DNA from: F23-B02 sp963625655
GTDB taxonomy: Bacteria; Bacillota; Clostridia; Oscillospirales; Oscillospiraceae
Length of the DNA stretch: 64,000 nt
Reading direction: 5' to 3'
Assembly: GCA_963625655.1 (NCBI GenBank)
Contig: CAVFTS010000001.1
Location: forward strand, 1 to 64,000
Position 1 is the stretch's first letter. The number at the start of each line of letters is the position of its first letter. Below the pieces are notes generated by a model, which worked only from the letters and a program-made list of their open reading frames with translations, was not told the origin of the DNA and searched no databases. Positions 8,417 through 17,134 of this stretch are shown here, piece after piece. The translations under genes and the position numbers were made by a program.

Positions 8417-8442
8417 AGCTTGCTCATCAGAGCAAGCTTTTT
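8417..8442 (+). terminator. Terminator hairpin at the end of repeat copy 1
   Basis: AGCTTGCTC (8417-8425) pairs with GAGCAAGCT (8430-8438) around ATCA, followed by TTTTT. It lies 14 bases from the stop of the opposing minus-strand gene. Confidence 0.6.
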
Positions 8443-8455
8443 GCTGCCGATTTAG

Positions 8456-10138
8456 TTATGCTGCGTCGTCGTAATATTCAACGTCCGAGGAGCCGAAAAT
8501 GTTCTCGTAAGTGAAGTCATCGCCCATGGATTCGGAAATCATACCGCCGTACATCCCGTCAACAAGCGACAGCATAAAGTTCTGATATTCCTCCTCGGTG
8601 AAGTCGAGTATGTCTGCGAATTCCGAGTCGAGCATGGTGACTTCACCCTTCAGGGGCTTCAGACTCAGGGCAAGGCTCAGGTCGGAGCCGAGAAGGTCGC
8701 TGAGATCAAGCTCAAATTCAACGCCGGTCTTGCTCTTGATAAGCTCGTAATTGAGCGCAAGCTTTACCTCATTCATGCCGCCGTCCTCGATAACCTTGAG
8801 CGTCAGCTTACCGCTCTTGTCGTTGCAGGCAAGGATTACGCCGCTTTCGTCTGCGTCGGTGATCCTAAGCTCAAATCCGTTCTTGGTGGACTTAAAGCCG
8901 CCGTTCATTACCGTATCCTTGTCGTTATACAGCGTAAAGCTGTTCCATACGTTGTCCTTACCGCTCAGACGCAGGGTCAGATAGCTGTCGTCAAGACGGA
9001 GGGAAACGGCTGCAAGACAGTCGTTGTCGTCTATGCCGACATAAATCTTTACCTTGGAATTGCGTATGGCATCAAGTATTTCATCGGGCATTTCGGTGAA
9101 CGAGAAATCAACAAGACCGCTTGAGTAGCTGCCACCTTCAAACAGGTCGGCAATAAGACCCACAAATTTTTCGTATGCTTCATTGTCGTATCTTATCCTG
9201 TACATATCGAGGCCGCTGCACTTGGGAATCTCAACGTCGGATTCCTCGTACTCGAAGGTTTTCTTAAGGTCGTCATAAGCGGCGGCGATGGGAGCGGTTG
9301 CGTCTTCGACGGGAGCCGCAGACTCAGAGCCGAGTTCGGAGAAGGCGGCAGCGTACATTTGAATTGCGAGCGGAGAAATTTGGTCGCTGATACCGCTTTC
9401 GTTGTAGATATAGGAGTCAAGGATACGGTTTGCGAGGTCGTCCGTGATATCAACGCCGTAGGTGCCGTCGATATACTCGGGTAACTGAACCATAAAGCTG
9501 TCCTTGTCGGCGGAGAAGAGAAGGTCTGCCTCTGTGGCTGCGCCGGGAAGACCAACCGACAAATAGCATTCGCCCGAGTAAGTGGAAGCCTTCTCGTCAA
9601 CATCAATGCCGAGCGACAGATGAACATCAATACTCTGTGATCGAGCAAGACCCGACGTCGTCTCAATTGAGCCGTCAATGCCAAAGCCGACGGTCATTTT
9701 GCCGCTGTTCATGATGTCGGACGCTATGCTCATTGCGTCGGCGAGATCAGGAGCTTTTGCAAATACGTCGTCAAGCTCGTCGCAGGTCTTTGCGTAGGCA
9801 TCCTTTACGGCGGTTTCGGGGTCGGTTTTTCCGAAAATCAGGATACAGGCAACGACAACGCCTATAATAAGAAGCGCCGCAGCTGCAATCAAAATGATTT
9901 TCTTCGTATTCCTCCTGGACAGATCTACCGGTTCGGTATACTCACATTCGGCGGTTTCGGGTGCGCTCACGGGTGCTTTCTCGGTCTGTTCAGGCGTGCT
10001 CATTTCCGCCGCTTCGACTGCGGCGGATGCTTCCTGCACGGATTCCTCGGATGTGGGCTGCTCTGATTTGGCGGCGCATTTCGGACACAGCTTAAGAACG
10101 TCGTCCATCTCGGAGCCGCATTTCGGACAATATTTCAT
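8456..10138 (-). CDS. Zinc-ribbon membrane-anchored protein of unknown function
   Basis: About 560 residues. The N-terminus is a zinc ribbon (YCPKCGSEM, then LCPKCAAK), followed by a Ser/Glu/Ala-rich linker, an arginine/lysine patch and one membrane segment (IILIAAAALLIIGVVVACILIFG, about 88-110). The remaining 450 residues are outside: acidic, rich in Asp/Ser, with repeated beta-strand-like blocks, and no domain I recognise. Start ATG 10138 is supported by GGAGG six bases upstream; a longer reading to 10171 lacks one. Such zinc-ribbon/TM/large ectodomain proteins are common in gut Clostridia. A role in envelope sensing is only a guess. Confidence 0.8.
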   Translation of the reverse strand: MKYCPKCGSEMDDVLKLCPKCAAKSEQPTSEESVQEASAAVEAAEMSTPEQTEKAPVSAPETAECEYTEPVDLSRRNTKKIILIAAAALLIIGVVVACILIFGKTDPETAVKDAYAKTCDELDDVFAKAPDLADAMSIASDIMNSGKMTVGFGIDGSIETTSGLARSQSIDVHLSLGIDVDEKASTYSGECYLSVGLPGAATEADLLFSADKDSFMVQLPEYIDGTYGVDITDDLANRILDSYIYNESGISDQISPLAIQMYAAAFSELGSESAAPVEDATAPIAAAYDDLKKTFEYEESDVEIPKCSGLDMYRIRYDNEAYEKFVGLIADLFEGGSYSSGLVDFSFTEMPDEILDAIRNSKVKIYVGIDDNDCLAAVSLRLDDSYLTLRLSGKDNVWNSFTLYNDKDTVMNGGFKSTKNGFELRITDADESGVILACNDKSGKLTLKVIEDGGMNEVKLALNYELIKSKTGVEFELDLSDLLGSDLSLALSLKPLKGEVTMLDSEFADILDFTEEEYQNFMLSLVDGMYGGMISESMGDDFTYENIFGSSDVEYYDDAA

Positions 10139-10196
10139 TTTTTCCTCCAACAAAAAATTTCCTGTATTCAAATTAACATATCAGCAATATATTGTC

Positions 10197-10239
10197 AATA
10201 AAGGACAAAAGACGGTGCTGCCGTCTTTTGTCCTTTATT
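10197..10239 (-). terminator. Terminator of the large S-layer gene
   Basis: Perfect 19-bp arms (10197-10215 and 10221-10239; core AAAGGACAAAAGACGG) around a 5-base loop, 8 bases after the minus-strand stop codon at 10248. The outer AATA/TATT ends give a U-rich tail on the minus strand. Confidence 0.85.
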
Positions 10240-10247
10240 TATTTTCC

Positions 10248-13200
10248 CTAATCAAACACGGGAACGGTGTTGATGAATTTGTTACAGTAACGGGAGAGGA
10301 TCGCAGCCACCTGACCTCTGTTTGTGGTGTCCTTGGGACTGAGCGTGGTCGCAGTCGTACCGTTCACGATGCCTGCGCCTATCGCCCACTGGAAGGGCTG
10401 CGTCATTCCCTTGGAGATCTCCAGAACGTCGGTGTAGCCGAGTATATTCGTGTTGTCGTACAGTCCGACATTGTCGCCAGCATAGTTCTTCGCAAAGCGG
10501 AACAGGAAGGTGACGAGCTGCTCACGGTTAACGGGCTTGCCGTAGCCGAAGGTGCCGTCGTTAAATCCCATGACGATGCCGAACATATTTGCCCACCTTA
10601 CGGCGTCGTATGCGTAGTTGCCTTGAGGCACGTCGGGGAAGAGCTGCCCCTCGTCGGGTACTACGGGAGAACCGGCAAGCCTCCAGAGCACAACGACTAC
10701 CATCTCACGGGTCATCGTTTTTTTCGGCTCAAAGGTGGTGGCCGTGGTTCCGTTAAACAGACCTGCGGACGCAACATAGCGCACATTGTCGTAGCACCAA
10801 TCGCCGCTCTTTACATCGGTGAAGGGGTTGACCCAGTTGTAATATTCGGAGTTTGTAGTGGGTGCAAACAGAGCGACTATGGTGTGCGCACGGCTGATAC
10901 TCACAAATTTGTAGTTGCCGTTTTCGTCAAGCTCGACCTTTTCGCCGTCGACGAGTACGTTCTTGACATAGTACCCGGTGTCGGCAACGACCGAGAAGCT
11001 GAGGTTTTCACCCTTGGCGGCTTTTATGCTTCCCGGAGAAATGGTGCCGCCCTTGGACTGGATGACGGTGATGGGGATGTTGTATATGGGATCGCCGCCG
11101 TCGTCGTAATAATCGTCACCGGGGTAGGGATCCGCACTGTCGCCCATCTTCCACATTGCCGTAAGGGTCACCGCCGTTTGGGCATCGACCTTACCGCCTG
11201 CGGGGTAGACCGTCGCACCGTTGTCGGGTGACCAGCCTCTGAGTGTGTAGCCGTCCTTGTAGATGAATGGGAGCGTAACAAGACCGCCGTCGTCCTCGAA
11301 TACGCCCTTCATCTTGACGCCGCCGTTGCGGTCGAGGGTGACGTTGCCGATCTTGATCGTACCGTTATCCATGACCACGGCTCCGCCTGTCGTACGAATC
11401 CTTGCGTTTGCGGAGACATTGAGCGTTGCGTTGGATTCCACGGTGAGCTTGCTGCCTGCGGGGATGCCGTGAGGGTTACCGCTGTCAAGCGTGGAGTTGA
11501 CGATAAATTCACCGTCGTGCAGACTGAGGTCATATGCGGACGAATCGCCGCCCTCGATCGGCGAGGAGACGAAAGTCAGGCTCTGTGTGCCGAAGAAGAG
11601 GCTGTTGCAGGAAAGATCGGCTTTTACCTTGGCGTACATAAAGAGAATGTAATCGTTTTTCGATGCATCCCAAAGCTTTATGCCGCCGCCGTCCTTGTTG
11701 ACGGTGAAGTAGCCGACAAGCTGCTGCATTGAGTATACGGAGACCGTGGACTTGATATTCAGTGTGTAGTTTTCGGTGAGGATGCGGACGTTGTCGTCAA
11801 GCGTGATGTTCTCCTTTGCGTTCAAAACAACGTTTGTCGCAAGCGTGACGTCGCCGCCGTCGGGGGAGTCGTTTGCGGCGTTAACCGCCTTGACGAGGGA
11901 GTTGTACTCCTTGCCGTTGTAGTATGCCTGCACCGTTTTGTAATCCTTGTTGCCCATGGTGCCGGAAGCGGAAATGAGAACAGGGAAGAACTCAACGCCC
12001 ATGAGCAGGTATTCTTCGGTATTGCCGACCGTCCAGTAGCAGTAGTTGGTTTCGGGGTGAGCGTCGACGTAAAGCTTCAGAGCGCCGAGAGCGTTCTTTG
12101 TCTCCGTGCCCTCGACGTTTACCTTCTCGTGGAGAATGCAGGCTGCGCTTGTGCCGTTAAAGTACTGGACTCCCGTGGCGACGGGGGTAGAGCCGGTGCC
12201 GTATGCCTGCTGGCAGGTGCCGTAGAGGTAGTAGCAGTACTTTATGGTGGTGCCGACCGCAAAGCCGGCAATACCGCCGTAGGCTCCATCCGTACTGGCG
12301 ATTGCGCCGTAGCTCGCACAGTTGACGATAGTACCCATATTCGCACCGCCGACGATGCCGCCTGCGTTGTTGCCCGTCGAGGCTACCTCGCAGGACGACC
12401 AGCAGTTGGCTATGGTGGAGAAGTTGAAGTCACCGACGATGGAGCCTGCGTTTGTGCCGGAACGGACTATGCCGCTTATACCGAGGTTCTTTATAAGAGC
12501 GCCGCCGTTAACGTGTCCGAACAGACCCTGATCGTCGTCGTTGGTGTTGATGTAAATGTACTTGAGAGTGTAGCCTTGGCCGTCGAATATGCCATTAAAC
12601 GGATCGTTTACGTTGCCTATGGGTATCCACGACTTCGAGGAATCGACCGAGTATGTGACGCTCATGTCGATGTCACAGGTCAGAAAGAATATGATGTTCT
12701 TGGTCTTATAGCCTGCGTTGACGTACTTTCTGAAGGCTTCGAGGTCATCAAGGCCGTTGATGCTGTAGCAGGCGCCCTCGATACCGTCGGTCCTCGAATT
12801 GTAAAGCTGGCTGACCGTTGCGGTTGCGGTATAATCGCCGGAGTAGTCGCCGGGATCGGCGGCGTCAACCTCCTTGGGGTTTTTAAGTACGGGGAAGTGA
12901 CCCGAAACGCCGTTTTCGACGCTTATGATGACGTTGGAGTTGTACCATGTGCAGTATTGACCGTTGCCCTGCGAGTAGACCCATGCGTTGAGCGCATCGA
13001 GAGCGCTCGTCGTGGTCACCTCGTCGATAGCGACCGCACGCTCAAGAGTGCAGTAGTAATCATCGTTTTCAAAGCCGTAGGTGAAGGAGAGCAGATCGGA
13101 TATCGTAGTGTTCTTGCTTGCGGAGTTGTAGGCAGCCTCCGAGGTGCCGTCGGTGTAGTAGCAGTTCTTTACGACGGATTTGCCGAGAGCGTCGCCGAAG

Positions 13201-15758
13201 ATGCCTCCGGCATTGCTCGTCTCACCGCCGTAGGCGAGGTATGCGCCGTAGCTTGCGCAGTTTTCGATCGTGGAGTCGTCGATGCGTCCTGCGATACCGC
13301 CCGTTTCGGATTCGGACTGTATGCTGACCGCCGCCCAGCAGTTGATTATGGTACCGTCATCGAGGTCGCCGACGATACCGCCGCAGTTGTATTCGCCGAC
13401 GATACCGCCCATGACGCCGAGATTCTTGATGGTGCCGCCTCTGACTCTGCCGAACAGACCGACGTTGTCGCCTCTTTCGTCGTATATGTACAGACCGCTC
13501 ACCGTGTAGCCGCAGCCGTCAAAGGTGCCTCTGAAGGTGCGGGCATAGGTGTCGGGATCCGTGGTGGAGTAATCGTAGCCGATGGGGACCCAGCCATCCG
13601 ACATGTCGGACAGGCTCTGCACGCTTATATCGACGTCCTTCTTGAGGAAGAAGGTCATGTCCTTGGTGGCACGCCCCTCCTTGACGTACTGAGACAGAAG
13701 GGCAAGCTCAATGCCGGAAGAGATGCCGTAATGTCCGCCCGCAATACCGTCGATGCCGCTGTCGTACAGTTCCGTCATCGTTGCGGTTTCGCTGTAGACG
13801 ACATTGTAGGGATTATCACGGTTATCGACCTCGGTGTATGGCTCGTTGACGCTCTTGACACCGGAGTTGTCGCCCGGGTAGAGGTGAGTGGGGTGGTCGC
13901 CCTGAATCCTTGCGACACCGAGAGCACTGCTGTCTATCTTCCAGGAGCGTATACTCCGGTCGGGAGCAAGATAGGTGACCCAGTGATTGAGGACGTTGAG
14001 CAGCTTGACGCCGGATGCTGCGCCGACGCTCACGGAGCGGGAGAGGTTGTAATCCGAGCCGCTGTGAGTAAAGGAGACGACTGCGGTGAGAGTACCGCCG
14101 CCGTTGCCGCAGGCTGCCGTGTTGTCGTCGCTGTAGTAGCAGTACTTTACGTTTACGCCGCTGCCGCATGAGCCGACTATGCCGCCGACATTCTTGTCGC
14201 CGGTGACGGGAGCAAAGTTTACGCAGTTGGAGATTGTGCCGCCCTCCGCAACGCCGACGATACCGCCGAGATTGTCGTCACCGTTTACCTGACCGTCATA
14301 CCAGCAGTTTATAACGGAGCCGTTTACGAGACAGCCGACTATGCCTCCCGTCTTGTCACGGCAGGTGAGCATACCGATAATACCGAGGTTCTTTACCTGT
14401 GCCGTCGCACCGTCAACGTAGCCGAAGAAACCCTGATACGAGGACTCTTCGGTACTGAACAGGTCGGTGAGAACATAGCCCTGAGCGTCAAATACGCCAC
14501 GGAACGGCATCTTGTCGCTGTTGCCGACGGGAACCCAGCTGAGCGTCTGCGTCTCGCCGGATATGAGAGCCATATTGAGGTCGCAGGTGAGGAAGAAGGT
14601 CATGCCCTCGGTCGCAAAGCCCGCATTGACATAGTCACGGAAGTATACAAGCTCATCGGTGCTTGATATGCTGTAGAACGAACCCTGGACGCCGTCCACA
14701 CCGGACTCGTAAAGTGCCGTCATCGTTGCCGTGGCGGTGTAGATGCTCGGCACGGGTTCAACGTAGTTGGGGTAGCGGTGCGAAGGATAGCGGCCGTCGG
14801 TACGCATTGTGGCGCTTGCGGAGGTATCGTACAGCCAGCTGCGATACTCGTTGTCGGCGGCGTGCTGCTGCTCTATCCACGAGTTGAGGAGCGCAATAAG
14901 GTCGTCGGTCTTTTCCTTTCCGACGGTCAGCACCTTCTCGGTAAGAACCTCGTCGCTGCTGCTTGCAAAGCGGTAGACGGATTCGGAGCAGCCGGATGCC
15001 TTTGCCCCGATTGCTTTTTCGGCGCTGTAATATACATAGTAGGAATATTCGACGACGGCGCCCTTTGAAGCGCTGCCTGCGATAGCGCCGACAAAGCTTC
15101 CTCCCTTTATGTAGCCGTAGTTGCAGCAGTTAAGCACGCTGCCGCCGACGACGCTGCCGGCAATGCCGCCTATAACGTCGCCGCCGTTTATATCAACTGC
15201 TGACCAAGAATTTAATACCTTGCCGCCGGTCAGAACGGCGACAATGCCGCCTATGTTGTCGCCTCCGGTCACTTCGCCCTCGATGCCGAGGTTTTTGATG
15301 ACCGCAGCTTCACCCGAAACGCAGCCGAAGAGACCGAAGTTATCCCCGGCGCTGACGGCGTCAAAGTTCAAAACGGCATAGCCGCAGCCGTCGAAGATGC
15401 CGGAGAAGGGGGCGCTTTCGGTGCCGATGGGGACCCAAAGACGGTCGTTCTTGTTATCACCGGAACAGTTGCGAAGCTTAATGTCTCCGGTGATGTAGAA
15501 GGTCACACCCTCACTCGGCTTGCCGGAGCTTATATACTCGGCAAGATCGTAAAGTTCGTCCATGCTTGAAATGCTGTAAGCGCTTCCGGCAGCGGCATCC
15601 GCTCCCGATGCTTTCAGCTCCGACATGGTCATTGCGGGGGTGTAGCCCTCGATTCCGGTCTCCGCCTGTGCGGAGCCGAGCCCCAGTGTGCCGAGCAGAC
15701 TTAACACCAGCGCAAGACACAGAATACTGCTTATAAATCTTTTTGATCGTATAAACAT
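10248..15758 (-). CDS. Giant surface protein with four GLUG-rich modules and C-terminal SLH domains
   Basis: About 1836 residues. The signal peptide (FISSILCLALVLSLLGTLGLGSAQA) ends near residue 31. Four tandem modules of about 310-320 residues start near 47, 342, 656 and 976. Each opens with an ATMTxLYxSGxDGxxGxxYSIS-like block, then WVPIG, PFxGxFDGxGY and several NLGIxG / GGIVG / NCW repeats (GLUG-type beta-helix). A parallel-beta region follows, then an InlB/Flg_new-like repeat (about 1498, YTLRGWSPDNG) and three SLH domains (about 1645-1836) for cell-wall anchoring. ATG 15758 follows GGAGG. Probably an exported adhesin or S-layer component; the ligand is unknown. Confidence 0.92.
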   Translation of the reverse strand: MFIRSKRFISSILCLALVLSLLGTLGLGSAQAETGIEGYTPAMTMSELKASGADAAAGSAYSISSMDELYDLAEYISSGKPSEGVTFYITGDIKLRNCSGDNKNDRLWVPIGTESAPFSGIFDGCGYAVLNFDAVSAGDNFGLFGCVSGEAAVIKNLGIEGEVTGGDNIGGIVAVLTGGKVLNSWSAVDINGGDVIGGIAGSVVGGSVLNCCNYGYIKGGSFVGAIAGSASKGAVVEYSYYVYYSAEKAIGAKASGCSESVYRFASSSDEVLTEKVLTVGKEKTDDLIALLNSWIEQQHAADNEYRSWLYDTSASATMRTDGRYPSHRYPNYVEPVPSIYTATATMTALYESGVDGVQGSFYSISSTDELVYFRDYVNAGFATEGMTFFLTCDLNMALISGETQTLSWVPVGNSDKMPFRGVFDAQGYVLTDLFSTEESSYQGFFGYVDGATAQVKNLGIIGMLTCRDKTGGIVGCLVNGSVINCWYDGQVNGDDNLGGIVGVAEGGTISNCVNFAPVTGDKNVGGIVGSCGSGVNVKYCYYSDDNTAACGNGGGTLTAVVSFTHSGSDYNLSRSVSVGAASGVKLLNVLNHWVTYLAPDRSIRSWKIDSSALGVARIQGDHPTHLYPGDNSGVKSVNEPYTEVDNRDNPYNVVYSETATMTELYDSGIDGIAGGHYGISSGIELALLSQYVKEGRATKDMTFFLKKDVDISVQSLSDMSDGWVPIGYDYSTTDPDTYARTFRGTFDGCGYTVSGLYIYDERGDNVGLFGRVRGGTIKNLGVMGGIVGEYNCGGIVGDLDDGTIINCWAAVSIQSESETGGIAGRIDDSTIENCASYGAYLAYGGETSNAGGIFGDALGKSVVKNCYYTDGTSEAAYNSASKNTTISDLLSFTYGFENDDYYCTLERAVAIDEVTTTSALDALNAWVYSQGNGQYCTWYNSNVIISVENGVSGHFPVLKNPKEVDAADPGDYSGDYTATATVSQLYNSRTDGIEGACYSINGLDDLEAFRKYVNAGYKTKNIIFFLTCDIDMSVTYSVDSSKSWIPIGNVNDPFNGIFDGQGYTLKYIYINTNDDDQGLFGHVNGGALIKNLGISGIVRSGTNAGSIVGDFNFSTIANCWSSCEVASTGNNAGGIVGGANMGTIVNCASYGAIASTDGAYGGIAGFAVGTTIKYCYYLYGTCQQAYGTGSTPVATGVQYFNGTSAACILHEKVNVEGTETKNALGALKLYVDAHPETNYCYWTVGNTEEYLLMGVEFFPVLISASGTMGNKDYKTVQAYYNGKEYNSLVKAVNAANDSPDGGDVTLATNVVLNAKENITLDDNVRILTENYTLNIKSTVSVYSMQQLVGYFTVNKDGGGIKLWDASKNDYILFMYAKVKADLSCNSLFFGTQSLTFVSSPIEGGDSSAYDLSLHDGEFIVNSTLDSGNPHGIPAGSKLTVESNATLNVSANARIRTTGGAVVMDNGTIKIGNVTLDRNGGVKMKGVFEDDGGLVTLPFIYKDGYTLRGWSPDNGATVYPAGGKVDAQTAVTLTAMWKMGDSADPYPGDDYYDDGGDPIYNIPITVIQSKGGTISPGSIKAAKGENLSFSVVADTGYYVKNVLVDGEKVELDENGNYKFVSISRAHTIVALFAPTTNSEYYNWVNPFTDVKSGDWCYDNVRYVASAGLFNGTTATTFEPKKTMTREMVVVVLWRLAGSPVVPDEGQLFPDVPQGNYAYDAVRWANMFGIVMGFNDGTFGYGKPVNREQLVTFLFRFAKNYAGDNVGLYDNTNILGYTDVLEISKGMTQPFQWAIGAGIVNGTTATTLSPKDTTNRGQVAAILSRYCNKFINTVPVFD

Positions 15759-15803
15759 AGCTAATCCTCCGATCAAATCATATGATTGAATATATATAAA
15801 ATA

Positions 15804-15832
15804 AAGATAACATAAAAGCCGCTTGAGGTCAA
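15804..15832 (-). promoter_or_regulatory. Probable sigma-A promoter of the giant SLH gene
   Basis: On the minus strand TTGACC (15827-15832), a 17-base spacer and TATCTT (15804-15809), 46 bases before the ATG. The -35 is 5/6 and the -10 is 4/6. Confidence 0.5.
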
Positions 15833-15868
15833 ATGAAAAGAGTCCCAATATCCGTCGACATAATGCGG

Positions 15869-15897
15869 TTGAAAACGACGGAAAACTGTGGTATCAT
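15869..15897 (+). promoter_or_regulatory. Probable sigma-A promoter of the solute-binding protein gene
   Basis: TTGAAA (15869-15874), 17-base spacer, TATCAT (15892-15897), 32 bases before the ATG at 15930. Confidence 0.65.
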
Positions 15898-15929
15898 ATT
15901 CCTATAATTTAATGTAAAGGATTATCGAA

Positions 15930-17117
15930 ATGATCAAGCAAAGGTTAAAGCTGATCCTCATACTCCTTGCGGTGCTTATAGTCGGAAGCGCAGTCTACCT
16001 GTATTTTGACCGCCTTGCTCCCGTAAGGCTCGATAAGGAGGAGCAGATAACGGTCTGGTACGTTGACGACGGTGCGGCGATGCAGCGCTTAAGTGAGCTT
16101 GTAGGGGAATATAATAAGGGCAAAGGAAAGGACTCCGGCGTCAATGTCGTGCTGCGCTCGTTTTCGGATGAAGCGGCTTTGCAGACTGCAATATCGACCG
16201 GAACAAATCTGCCGAACGTAATCCTTTGCGGTTCCGATACGGCGTCACTTCTGAATGACGGGGACAGGCTTTATAAGCTCGGTGACTACTTCGACAAGTG
16301 GAAGCTTTCGAACTGCCCCGATGCGTATATCGAGGGGGCCGAGGTGAAGGGAGAGCTTGTTGCATTGCCCGTTTTGAGTGAGACCGACGTGCTTATGCTC
16401 AACACGGAGCTTTACGGCGACACCGATTCGCTCAAGACCTATGAGCGGCTGTGCGCCGTTTCCGACGAATACTATCAGCGGAACGACTCGAGCTTTTACA
16501 CGGTGGAGGATTATTCCGATTTCTTTCGACTTCAGATTATGCGTCTCGGCGGGGAGTTTGACGGAGTGAACCCCCACGACAGCGACGATGAAAACTGCAT
16601 CTACATATATAATGATCTGCTTGCGACCTCGGCACTGGAGCGAGGCTTTGACCTGCCGGGAAAGACGCCCGCAAAAAGCGTCGCCGACGGGGAGATACCC
16701 TGTGCCGTGCTCTCGTCGGCGTCCGTGACCGAGTATGTGCAGGGAAGCTCGGACGATGTGGAGTTCCTTCCCGTGCCGTATATGAAGGACGGTAGTCGGG
16801 AGTGCGTCGAAAGACTTACGCTTTTGTGCATCGTTAAGGCTGACGAAAATCAGCAGCTTGCGTCCTGCCTTTTTGCGGAATGGTTTACGTCCAAGGACAT
16901 AAACACCCGCTTTACGGAAGGCACCGGCTGCCTTGCGACCTTCGGCGAAAGCAAAGCCGGAGACGACGAGACTGCGGCAAAGCTCCTGAACACCGTGACC
17001 GAAATCCTTGACCGGGACGGCTCCGTGATATATCCTTTTGATGCGGAATATGCCGCAAACAGCGTAGAATTCAACCTGAATCTTGCGACCCTTATGGACG
17101 GATTGAGAAATAAATAA
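15930..17117 (+). CDS. Membrane-anchored family 1 extracellular solute-binding protein
   Basis: 395 residues. One N-terminal membrane segment (LILILLAVLIVGSAVYLYF) has no lipobox cysteine, so it is an uncleaved anchor or signal rather than a lipoprotein. The body follows the SBP_bac_1 plan: QITVWYVDDGAAMQRLSELVGEYNK, then NLPNVILCGSDTA, then LVALPVLSETDVLMLNTELY, and a C-terminal VEFNLNLATLMDG. It should bind a sugar or oligosaccharide. No ABC permease or ATPase gene is near. AAAGG stands before the ATG. The gene is 17 bases upstream of hypB and may be co-transcribed by chance. Confidence 0.8.
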   Translation: MIKQRLKLILILLAVLIVGSAVYLYFDRLAPVRLDKEEQITVWYVDDGAAMQRLSELVGEYNKGKGKDSGVNVVLRSFSDEAALQTAISTGTNLPNVILCGSDTASLLNDGDRLYKLGDYFDKWKLSNCPDAYIEGAEVKGELVALPVLSETDVLMLNTELYGDTDSLKTYERLCAVSDEYYQRNDSSFYTVEDYSDFFRLQIMRLGGEFDGVNPHDSDDENCIYIYNDLLATSALERGFDLPGKTPAKSVADGEIPCAVLSSASVTEYVQGSSDDVEFLPVPYMKDGSRECVERLTLLCIVKADENQQLASCLFAEWFTSKDINTRFTEGTGCLATFGESKAGDDETAAKLLNTVTEILDRDGSVIYPFDAEYAANSVEFNLNLATLMDGLRNK

Positions 17118-17134
17118 ACTTATGAGGTGTAAAA

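Larger units (their letters stand above)
8072..8442 (+). repeat. Multi-hairpin repeat element, copy 1
   Basis: Fills the 385-base gap between two convergent genes. Hairpin 1: GGCTCTA 8089-8095 with TAGAGCC 8111-8117. Hairpin 2: AAGAGAGTG 8136-8144 with CACTCTCTT 8159-8167, enclosing the loop TGCGGAGTGCCGTG. A weaker long-range stem pairs 8168-8180 with TTTTGACACGCTG 8404-8416. The last hairpin, 8417-8438, is followed by five T. Copy 2 at 58671 shares the flank GCATAATAAAA, the same loop and the same order of stems. Copy 1 additionally holds about 220 bases with two extra hairpins (8301-8349 and 8372-8388). Confidence 0.75.

Noticed and set aside
9894..11231. 445-codon plus-strand frame spanning two minus-strand genes
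   Set aside because: It crosses a terminator and both opposing genes and has no ribosome site.
12057..14171. 704-codon plus-strand open frame across the giant SLH gene
   Set aside because: Antisense shadow of a repeat-rich gene; composition is unlike a protein and no start signal is present.
11800..15700. CRISPR-like or other DNA repeat array
   Set aside because: The repeats are protein-level GLUG and module repeats in one reading frame, with varied DNA and no regular spacers.
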